A stretch of DNA of 35,593 nt from Kordiimonadaceae bacterium UBA4441 (lineage in GTDB: Bacteria; Pseudomonadota; Alphaproteobacteria; Sphingomonadales; Emcibacteraceae): the NCBI GenBank assembly GCA_002390425.1, contig DGPL01000024.1:3426-39018 (forward strand), in the 5' to 3' direction. The notes beneath the pieces are model-generated. The model saw only the letters and a list, made by a program, of their open reading frames with translations, was not told where the DNA came from and did not search any database. Shown here piece by piece: positions 8,888-16,082 of this stretch; the stretch's first letter is position 1, and each line of letters starts with the position of its first letter. Made by a program: the position numbers and the translations under genes.

Positions 8888-9577
8888 TTATTTTATCAAA
8901 GAAACAGATCCGCCAAGACCATTAAAGAGCCCGTCCATTCTTTTGATCCATAGATTTACTGAACTATCATCTTCGATTAATATTTTACCACTGGTGGCTC
9001 TGGCCCAAAGAAACATGCCATATAAAATATAATCACTATAGGCCGCACTTTGACCACTTAAGAAATCATTCTGATTGAAATAGTCTTGATAGGGTAAAAG
9101 ATTTGTTTGAAACGTTTTTAATGCCTGATCATAATCTTTGGCCGCTTCTTCAATTTTACAGCCAATGCGCGGCTCTCTTGTTTCTCTGAAGTAATCTTTA
9201 TCACATTCATCAATCACATTATAAATATCAGAAACCAAAACTCTAAATAACGGCATTAATAATGGACGTGCCAATTGATGACCCATTAACTGGGCAGCGG
9301 CCTTCCCTTTTTCACCTTCAAATAAGCTTGACCTTTCTGAATAATATTCCTCCAAATAACAGGCGATATTCCAACTATCTGAAATTGAATTTTCGCCGTC
9401 GATTAAAACGGGAACCGTTTTGCTGTCTGCGAATGTAAGTGTTTCTTTAATTTCTGTAAAATGTAAGGGAACACTTTCATAATTAAGACCTTTATGAGCA
9501 AGTGCCATTTTTATGCGCCACGCAAACGGGCTAAACCCTTTTTCAGAATCACGACCAACTAATTCATATAATTTCAT
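8888..9577 (-). CDS. Glutathione S-transferase family protein
   Basis: A 229-residue protein with the two-domain GST layout. The N-terminal thioredoxin-like domain (about residues 1-80) contains FSPFAWRIKMALAHKGL, with a Ser at the usual catalytic position, the cis-Pro region KTVPVLIDG, and the glutathione-binding SISDSWNIACYLEEYY. A helical C-terminal domain follows (about residues 95-225). The N-terminal pattern resembles the LigE/beta-etherase-like branch common in alphaproteobacteria, but the substrate cannot be read from sequence. The start at 9577 has AAGGGAA upstream. Its 3' end lies next to the htpG promoter, so the two genes are separately controlled. Confidence 0.82.
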   Translation of the reverse strand: MKLYELVGRDSEKGFSPFAWRIKMALAHKGLNYESVPLHFTEIKETLTFADSKTVPVLIDGENSISDSWNIACYLEEYYSERSSLFEGEKGKAAAQLMGHQLARPLLMPLFRVLVSDIYNVIDECDKDYFRETREPRIGCKIEEAAKDYDQALKTFQTNLLPYQDYFNQNDFLSGQSAAYSDYILYGMFLWARATSGKILIEDDSSVNLWIKRMDGLFNGLGGSVSLIK

Positions 9578-9631
9578 AGAAAATTCCCTTTTGTATTTTT
9601 CTCGTTATATCATGCTTTAAATTACATGCTT

Positions 9632-9719
9632 CAAAAAAATAGCAGCCAGTTCGTTCCATATTGCTGGGTGAAGGGGAGGGAAAAGGGTTCGCAATATTTC
9701 AAAAAACTGGCTGCAGGGA
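9632..9719 (-). ncRNA. Candidate small RNA with a pyrimidine-rich (anti-Shine-Dalgarno-like) loop
   Basis: No gene covers 9578-9829. On the minus strand a long hairpin is formed by a perfect 10-bp outer stem (9714-9705 with 9651-9642) and a perfect 7-bp inner stem (9697-9691 with 9664-9658), separated by small internal loops. The 26-base apical loop (9690-9665) is nearly all C and U and includes CCCTTTTCCCTCCCCTTC, complementary to purine-rich ribosome sites. The outer stem is followed by TATTTTTTT (to about 9633), as in an intrinsic terminator, and a perfect TATAAT lies upstream. Together these suggest a discrete RNA of roughly 85-90 nt. I do not recognise it as 4.5S, 6S or tmRNA. CU-rich loops occur in some alphaproteobacterial sRNAs, so mRNA targeting is a reasonable guess. 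Confidence 0.6.
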
Positions 9720-9725
9720 CTAACA

Positions 9726-9731
9726 ATTATA
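9726..9731 (-). promoter_or_regulatory. -10 box for the candidate small RNA
   Basis: The minus strand reads TATAAT at 9731-9726, about seven bases before the predicted RNA start near 9719. No good -35 hexamer stands 16-18 bases further up, so this is a partial promoter match. Confidence 0.5.
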
Positions 9732-9829
9732 GGTATAGAATTTAATTAAGGCGGAGTTAGGTTTAGAATAAGGTCATTTTGTGGCATTTTTTGTTGCAAT
9801 CAATTTAATCTGGACGCAAACTCAAGTTA

Positions 9830-10189
9830 ATGACTGATCAAACAACAATAATTCCGTTTTCCACAAGCCAGCATAGCAAGGCCCAAGTTGCCAATATTTT
9901 CTTTGAAAGACCCGAATTTGAAGCCATTTTGAATATTTATGGTAAAATGGTCGCATCAGGTCATTGGAAAGATTACGCCATATCAGGATCAAAAGATGAA
10001 GCCGTCTTTGCTGTATTTCAAAAAGCAAGTGAACGCCCCATTTATCGCATTACGAAAACACCCTCTCTAAGGCATAAGCAAGGTGCCTATGCTATTATTG
10101 GCAGTCAGGGACAGGTCTTAAAACGTGGACAAGAATTACGTCAGGTCTTAAAACATTTTGATAAAAAGCTGATAAAGCTCGTACAATGA
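9830..10189 (+). CDS. DUF2794 domain protein
   Basis: A 119-residue soluble protein that matches the alphaproteobacterial DUF2794 family by its pattern: EAILNIYGKMVASGHWKDYA near residue 31, then VFAVFQKASERPIYRITK, then the KQGAYAIIGSQGQVLKRG core and a short basic tail. The biochemical function of the family is not known to me. The start ATG at 9830 begins MTDQTTIIPF. The gene is convergent with nadB and the two stop codons are directly adjacent (10189/10190). The upstream 250 bp contain the minus-strand RNA candidate. Confidence 0.82.
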   Translation: MTDQTTIIPFSTSQHSKAQVANIFFERPEFEAILNIYGKMVASGHWKDYAISGSKDEAVFAVFQKASERPIYRITKTPSLRHKQGAYAIIGSQGQVLKRGQELRQVLKHFDKKLIKLVQ

Positions 10190-11821
10190 TTAACGACTAA
10201 ATGGTTTTCGAGGGGGCTTTAACACCGTATTGCGACCATCCATGTCAGGATCACGATCTGGAAAATCCAAGGTATGATGTAAGCCACGGCTTTCCGTTCT
10301 TTGTAGTGCAGAATGAACAATTAAGTCAGAAACCGTGACTAGATTTCTAAGCTCCAAAAGATCAGACGTAATTCTAAAAGCACCGTAATATTCACGAATT
10401 TCACCTGCTAACATTTCGATGCGTCTGGCCGCACGCTGCAAACGACGTGTTGATCTTACAATGCCAACATAATCCCACATGAAATGTCTAAGTTCGTTCC
10501 AGTTATGGGAGACCACCACTTCTTCATCAGAATCAGCCACCCTGCTCTCATCCCATGGTTTGATTGTTGTACTGAATTTTTCTTTTTTTATCAGCTTCAC
10601 AATATCTTTTCCGGCCGCATTAGCAAAAACCAGACATTCAAGTAGAGAATTGCTGGCCATGCGGTTCGCGCCATGAAGTCCCGTATGGGCAACTTCCCCA
10701 ATCGCATAAAGGTTTTTAACGTCTGTTCTCGCCTTTAAATCCGTCATCACACCACCGCAGGTATAATGAGCAGCAGGAACAATCGGGATAGGTTCTTTTG
10801 TTAAATCAAACCCTAACTTAAGACATCTTTTATATATGGTTGGAAAATGTTCCATGATAAATTCATCATTTTTATGTGAAATATCTAAATAAAGACATTC
10901 AACCCCCAAACGTTTCATTTCATGATCAATCGCATGGGCAACAATATCGCGAGGGGCAAGTTCCGCACGCTTATCAAACCGGTCCATAAACCGATCACCG
11001 TTTGGAAGACGCAGATAAGCACCCTCACCTCTTAAAGCTTCTGTTAATAAGAAAGTGCGCGTCTCTGGGTGATAAAGGCATGTTGGGTGAAATTGATTAA
11101 ATTCCATATTGGCTACCCGACAGCCCATACGCCAAGCCATCGCAATACCGTCTCCGGTTGAACCATCAGGATTTGATGTATAAAGATATGCTCGACTGGC
11201 GCCGCCTGTTGCAATCACCGTCGATTTTGCGCGAAAAACTTCGACTTTTCCGTTTTTGGTATCAAGAATATAAGCGCCAACACATTTTTGCGTCTTGATA
11301 TTACGGCGATCATTGCTAATAAGATCAACGGCCATATGATTTTCAAAAAGTGTGATATTCGGATGCGCCTTTACTTTTTTCTCAAGTGAAATTTGCACTT
11401 CTTTACCGGTGGCATCCGCACTGTGGATAACGCGTCGGAAAGAATGGCCGCCCTCTTTGGTTAAATGATAATCCCCTTCAACGGCTTTTTGCTTATCTTC
11501 TCTACTTTCTTTTGTAAAATCTGCGCCATTTTCAATAAGCCAATTAATCGCTTCTTTTCCCTGATCAACGACGAATTTAACAGCATCATATTCACATAGG
11601 CCACCACCAGCATTTAACGTATCTTCAATATGAGATTCTTTAGTATCGCGATCATCAAGCACGGCAGCAATGCCACCTTGGGCCCAAGACGTACTGCCAC
11701 TGGAAAGTTTATTTTTTGAAAGCACGGCAACAGAAGCATGATCCGCCACGTGCAAAGCTAAACTTAATCCCGCGGCGCCGCTTCCTATTACAAGTACATC
11801 AAAATCGTGTGTAACAGTCAT
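10190..11821 (-). CDS. nadB: L-aspartate oxidase
   Basis: This 543-residue flavoenzyme oxidises L-aspartate to iminoaspartate, the first step of de novo NAD synthesis. Visible landmarks are the FAD-binding VIGSGAAGLSLALHVA near residue 11, SSGSTSWAQGGIAAV, the active-site region GGHSFRRVIHSADATGKE, QFHPTCLY, and GANRMASNSLLECLVFA. The C-terminal helical domain ends with the expected HHTLDFP stretch. The start codon lies two bases after the stop of the upstream ABC ATPase gene, so the two are probably co-transcribed. The usual partners nadA and nadC are not adjacent. Confidence 0.95.
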   Translation of the reverse strand: MTVTHDFDVLVIGSGAAGLSLALHVADHASVAVLSKNKLSSGSTSWAQGGIAAVLDDRDTKESHIEDTLNAGGGLCEYDAVKFVVDQGKEAINWLIENGADFTKESREDKQKAVEGDYHLTKEGGHSFRRVIHSADATGKEVQISLEKKVKAHPNITLFENHMAVDLISNDRRNIKTQKCVGAYILDTKNGKVEVFRAKSTVIATGGASRAYLYTSNPDGSTGDGIAMAWRMGCRVANMEFNQFHPTCLYHPETRTFLLTEALRGEGAYLRLPNGDRFMDRFDKRAELAPRDIVAHAIDHEMKRLGVECLYLDISHKNDEFIMEHFPTIYKRCLKLGFDLTKEPIPIVPAAHYTCGGVMTDLKARTDVKNLYAIGEVAHTGLHGANRMASNSLLECLVFANAAGKDIVKLIKKEKFSTTIKPWDESRVADSDEEVVVSHNWNELRHFMWDYVGIVRSTRRLQRAARRIEMLAGEIREYYGAFRITSDLLELRNLVTVSDLIVHSALQRTESRGLHHTLDFPDRDPDMDGRNTVLKPPRKPFSR

Positions 11822-11823
11822 GA

Positions 11824-12768
11824 TTACGTCTCGATCGTTTTGGTAAGCTGTAAGAAAATATCCTCCAGATCACTTTCTTCCGTCTTTAAGTCGGCAATTT
11901 CAATATCTGTCTCAGAAACTTTTTTGAGAATTTCACCGACAGTAATGCTGCTCGGGCTAAAATGTATAACAATATCACCCTCTTCATTCAGCTTTCCACC
12001 GATGTCGCTTAAAACCTGAGGTACTTTATTGATGACATTAACAGGCGTTATTACCACCATCTTTTCATCAAGTTGTTTCAATAAATTTGGCGTTTTCTCA
12101 CATATCACAAGTTCACCGTGATTAATTATGGCTATTTCATCACACAGTTCTTCGGCTTCTTCCAAATAATGAGTTGTAAGTACAATGGTTACACCCTTTT
12201 CATTCAATTCTCGAACATATTGCCAAATATGCTGTCTTAATTCCACGTCAACCCCGGCGGTCGGTTCGTCAAGAACCAGTATCGGAGGATTATGAACCAT
12301 TGCTTTACCAACAAGAAGCCTGCGTTTCATTCCTCCTGACAAAAAGCGTGTATACGCATCGCGCTGCTCAACAAGACGCATCGCTTCCAATATTTCATCG
12401 GACCTTCTTTCGTTTTTTGGAATGCCATATAGTCCGGCGTAAAGTTCCAACATTTCATAAGGCGTAAAATAAACATCAAAATTAATTTCTTGCGGCACTA
12501 TACCAATGTTTGCTTTGGCATTTCGAATATCTTTATCAATATCAAAGCCCCAAACCTCAACTGACCCTGCCGTTTTATCTACAATACCAGCGATGATATT
12601 TATTGTTGTTGATTTACCAGCACCATTTGGCCCTAGTAATCCAAATATAGAGCCACGCGGTATAGAAAGGTCTACTCCTTTGAGTGCTTCTTTCGGTTTT
12701 GACGCCCCATCTGCTGCGTAAGTTTTTTTAAGGCCACGAATTTTTATCGCGAGTTCTTGATCTGTCAT
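11824..12768 (-). CDS. ABC-2-type transporter ATP-binding protein
   Basis: A 314-residue ABC ATPase with Walker A GPNGAGKST, signature FLSGGMKRRLLVGKAM, Walker B ILVLDEPTAGVD and switch His in LTTHYLEEAEEL. A C-terminal extension of about 80 residues follows, as in drug or lipopolysaccharide ABC-2 exporters. I place the start at ATG 12768 (MTDQELAIKI); an in-frame GTG at 12807 would add 13 poorly conserved residues. No permease gene is adjacent, so the membrane partner must be elsewhere. It is divergent from polA and sits just upstream of nadB. Substrate unknown. Confidence 0.85.
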   Translation of the reverse strand: MTDQELAIKIRGLKKTYAADGASKPKEALKGVDLSIPRGSIFGLLGPNGAGKSTTINIIAGIVDKTAGSVEVWGFDIDKDIRNAKANIGIVPQEINFDVYFTPYEMLELYAGLYGIPKNERRSDEILEAMRLVEQRDAYTRFLSGGMKRRLLVGKAMVHNPPILVLDEPTAGVDVELRQHIWQYVRELNEKGVTIVLTTHYLEEAEELCDEIAIINHGELVICEKTPNLLKQLDEKMVVITPVNVINKVPQVLSDIGGKLNEEGDIVIHFSPSSITVGEILKKVSETDIEIADLKTEESDLEDIFLQLTKTIET

Positions 12769-12869
12769 GTTATATGATCCAATATGAGCTTGCTTATTCG
12801 GTATCACTCGCTAGTCTACGGGTCAATGAATAATCTGGCTATTATATAAAAAAATGGAACATAAAAAGC

Positions 12870-15653
12870 ATGTCAAACGGCAATCATCTATATCTTATTG
12901 ACGGATCAAGTTTTATTTTTCGAGCGTATCACGCCATCAGGCCACTCAACCGTCCTGACGGTACTCCCGTAAACGCGGTTTCTGGATTTTGTAATATGCT
13001 TTTTAAATTATTACGTGATTTGGATGATAGTGAACGACCAAGTCATCTCGCGGTCATTTTTGATGCTGGCAAAAAAACATTTCGTAATGATATTTACCCT
13101 GAATATAAAGCCCACCGCCCACCAGCGCCAGACGATCTAAAACCGCAATTCAAAATCATTCATGACGCTGTCGAAGCTTTTAATCTGCCTTCCATTCAAT
13201 TAGCAGGTTATGAGGCCGACGATATTATTGCCACCTATGCCAAGCAAGCTGAAAGTAATGGCAGTAAAGTAACAATTGTTTCAACCGATAAGGACCTGAT
13301 GCAATTGGTAAGTGATGATGTCAGAATGCTTGATACGATGAAAAACCGCCATATTGGCATTGAAGAAGTCACCGAAAAATTTGGATTAGGACCAGAAAAA
13401 GTCATTGAAATTCAAGCTCTGGCGGGTGATAGCGCCGATAATATCCCTGGCGTTCCCGGCATTGGTGTTAAAACGGCGGCTCTCTTATTATCTGAGTTTG
13501 GTGATCTTGATACGCTTCTTGCACGGGCTGGTGAAATTAAGCAAAATAAGCGCCGTGAAAATTTGATCGAATTTGCCGATCAAGCCAAGCTTAGTTTAGA
13601 ACTTGTAACTTTAGCCTTAGATGTACCTGATCTACCAAGTATTGATGATTTTGCCCTTGGTGATATTGATCCCGATAAAGTACTTCCTTTTTTAGAAGAG
13701 CAAAACTTCAGAAGTCTTCAAACACGGATACTTACTCATTTAGGTCCTGACGTTTCTGCCGAGTTCGCACCCATAGAAGACGCTACGCCAAAAGAAGTAA
13801 AATATGAAACGGTAACAACGATTGAGGTTTTAAAGCGTTGGATTAAACTGGCTGAGAATGCCAGACAGATAACTATTGATACAGAAACCACATCAACCAA
13901 TGCAATGGCGGCTGATTTGGTAGGAATTTCATTATCCATTAATAGCGGTGACGCGTGTTATATTCCATTAGCGCACGTAAACCATAGTGATGAACCTGTT
14001 GATTTATTATCGGAAAGCAGTGCCGAGCCAATTCCCGATCAAATACCAATGCAAGAGGCATTGGAATTATTAAAACCATTACTTAAAAATCCGGCAATAT
14101 TAAAAATTGCGCAAAACATGAAATATGATGCGCTTGTTCTTAAAAAGTATGACGTGGAAATTACCCCACTTGATGACACTATGCTTTTATCTTATGTGTT
14201 AGATGCGGGCGTCAATAAACACAACATGGATGAACTGGCTCGCGTACATCTTGATTTAAGCACAATCCCCTTTAAAGAAATTGCCGGAACGGGCAAAAAA
14301 CAAATAACATTTGATAAAGTTGCTATTGATAAAGCAACCGAATATGCCGCTGAAGATGCGGATATCACAGGCCGCTTACATCGTCTTCTTAAGCCGCGAC
14401 TTGTTCAGGAAAAGATGGTCACCGTCTATGAAACATTAGAACGACCGCTCGTTCCAGTGCTTGTTGATATGGAACATAATGGCATTAAAGTTGATAAAGA
14501 TATGCTCAATCGCCTATCCAATGAATTTGCCGTGAGACTTTCTGATTTAGAAGGTGTTATCCATGATTTAGCAGGTCATGCCTTTAATATCGCCTCCCCT
14601 AAACAACTTGGCGAAGTTCTCTTTGAAGAAATGGCAATACCGGGTGGTAAAAAAAGTAAAACAGGCGCCTATACCACCGGAGCTGATATATTAGAAAAAC
14701 TTGCCGCTGACGGACATGAATTACCCGAGAAAGTTTTAGAATGGCGTGCCCTTGCGAAACTGAAAAGCACCTATACTGACGCACTACAAAATATCATTAA
14801 CAAGGATACAGGACGCATCCATACGTCTTATTCATTAGCGGCCACTACCACCGGGCGCTTATCTTCAACAGACCCTAACTTGCAGAATATTCCTATTCGT
14901 ACTGAAGAAGGTCGAAAAATCAGAAATGCTTTTATTCCGGAACAAGGATATAAGCTTGTTGCTGCTGATTATAGTCAGATTGAGCTCAGATTACTGGCAC
15001 ATATCGCTGAATTGGATAGTTTGAAAAAAGCCTTTAATGACGGCATTGATATTCATGCAATGACGGCATCAGAAGTTTTCGGTGTGCCAATAGAAGGAAT
15101 GGACCCTATTGTTCGCCGACAAGCCAAAGCCATTAACTTCGGCATTATTTATGGGATCAGCTCATTCGGTCTTGCAAACCAGCTTGGTATGAGCCGCACA
15201 GAAGCCAAAACATTTATTGATAAATATTTTGAGCGCTTCCCCGGCATTCGTCATTATATGGAAGATACTAAGCAATACTGCCGTGATAAAGGGTATGTAG
15301 AAACCATATTTGGGCGAAAAATCCACATTGGTAGTATCAATGATAAAAATGGCATGCGTCGTTCATTTGGTGAACGCGCGGCTATTAATGCGCCAATTCA
15401 AGGTTCTGCCGCCGATGTAATTAGGCGCGCTATGATTCAAATGCCTGATGCGCTTAAGCAAGCGGGACTGAATGCAAAAATGCTTTTGCAAGTTCATGAT
15501 GAGCTGGTATTTGAGGTTCCTGAAGAGGAAATAGAAAAAACAACCCCAATCATTACGTCTGTTATGGAAAAGGCGGCTTTGCCGGCGCTCCAAATTTCAG
15601 TTCCTCTTACCGTTGACTGTGGCATTGGTGATAATTGGAACGAAGCGCATTAA
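12870..15653 (+). CDS. polA: DNA polymerase I
   Basis: This 927-residue enzyme has all three expected domains. The 5'-3' flap exonuclease is at about residues 1-290 (GSSFIFRAYHA, ADDIIATYA, GDSADNIPGVPGIG). The 3'-5' proofreading domain is at about 310-510 with its acidic residues intact: Asp337 and Glu339 in DTET, NMKYDAL, and YAAEDADIT. The family A polymerase domain runs to the end with motif A around Asp700 (AADYSQIELR), motif B RRQAKAINFGIIYG, and motif C VHDE (Asp877-Glu878). It serves Okazaki fragment processing and excision repair. The start is ATG at 12870; no strong ribosome site precedes it. Single gene. Confidence 0.97.
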   Translation: MSNGNHLYLIDGSSFIFRAYHAIRPLNRPDGTPVNAVSGFCNMLFKLLRDLDDSERPSHLAVIFDAGKKTFRNDIYPEYKAHRPPAPDDLKPQFKIIHDAVEAFNLPSIQLAGYEADDIIATYAKQAESNGSKVTIVSTDKDLMQLVSDDVRMLDTMKNRHIGIEEVTEKFGLGPEKVIEIQALAGDSADNIPGVPGIGVKTAALLLSEFGDLDTLLARAGEIKQNKRRENLIEFADQAKLSLELVTLALDVPDLPSIDDFALGDIDPDKVLPFLEEQNFRSLQTRILTHLGPDVSAEFAPIEDATPKEVKYETVTTIEVLKRWIKLAENARQITIDTETTSTNAMAADLVGISLSINSGDACYIPLAHVNHSDEPVDLLSESSAEPIPDQIPMQEALELLKPLLKNPAILKIAQNMKYDALVLKKYDVEITPLDDTMLLSYVLDAGVNKHNMDELARVHLDLSTIPFKEIAGTGKKQITFDKVAIDKATEYAAEDADITGRLHRLLKPRLVQEKMVTVYETLERPLVPVLVDMEHNGIKVDKDMLNRLSNEFAVRLSDLEGVIHDLAGHAFNIASPKQLGEVLFEEMAIPGGKKSKTGAYTTGADILEKLAADGHELPEKVLEWRALAKLKSTYTDALQNIINKDTGRIHTSYSLAATTTGRLSSTDPNLQNIPIRTEEGRKIRNAFIPEQGYKLVAADYSQIELRLLAHIAELDSLKKAFNDGIDIHAMTASEVFGVPIEGMDPIVRRQAKAINFGIIYGISSFGLANQLGMSRTEAKTFIDKYFERFPGIRHYMEDTKQYCRDKGYVETIFGRKIHIGSINDKNGMRRSFGERAAINAPIQGSAADVIRRAMIQMPDALKQAGLNAKMLLQVHDELVFEVPEEEIEKTTPIITSVMEKAALPALQISVPLTVDCGIGDNWNEAH

Positions 15654-15697
15654 ATTTATCTTTTTGAGACGGCAATATCACCTATTAAGAGGCGCGC

Positions 15698-16075
15698 TTA
15701 ATCGTGCTTTAAAACCTGGTTGGTGACATTCTGTAAAGAACGACCTAAAATATTAGCGTTTACGGGACGACTAATATCAAAGAAGTTAAGAGCGAGTTTT
15801 AACGTTTCCTGCATATATGCGTTTTTTAGACGCGGCATAATTTTACGCGCGACGGCACGCTGATTTTCATCGTCAATTTTAAGTTGCATCATTACAGTCA
15901 TGGTGCCTGCGGGACGCTTCCTTTTATTATACATAGCAACGCTTATGGGCGGGATTTCAACATATTCGTTAACTTCTTCCTCTGATGGTTTAGCCTCAGG
16001 TGCTGGCGCTGCAACTACAAAGTTATTCCATAAACATCCAATTGCTATCATAAAAAATAATCGAAACTTCATCAT
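15698..16075 (-). CDS. Exported FliL-like small protein
   Basis: A 125-residue protein with a signal peptide (MMKFRLFFMIAIGCLWNNFVVAAP, written here as the first 24 residues, with a likely AxA cleavage). A Pro/Glu-rich linker follows, then a domain beginning VEIPPISVAMYN and containing MTVMMQLKIDDENQRAVARK. That pattern resembles the periplasmic part of FliL, the flagellar stator-associated protein, but the membrane anchor differs and the match is weak. AAAGGG precedes ATG 16075. It starts only seven bases after the apparent true end of the FlaEY-like reading frame, which suggests a shared operon and a flagellum-related role. No other flagellar gene is visible. Confidence 0.5.
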   Translation of the reverse strand: MMKFRLFFMIAIGCLWNNFVVAAPAPEAKPSEEEVNEYVEIPPISVAMYNKRKRPAGTMTVMMQLKIDDENQRAVARKIMPRLKNAYMQETLKLALNFFDISRPVNANILGRSLQNVTNQVLKHD

Positions 16076-16082
16076 AAACCCT

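Noticed and set aside
9632..9719. The hairpin region as 4.5S RNA or 6S RNA
   Set aside because: The GGAAGCAGCC-type helix 8 core of SRP RNA is absent in either strand, and the element is too short and lacks the large central bubble expected of 6S RNA.
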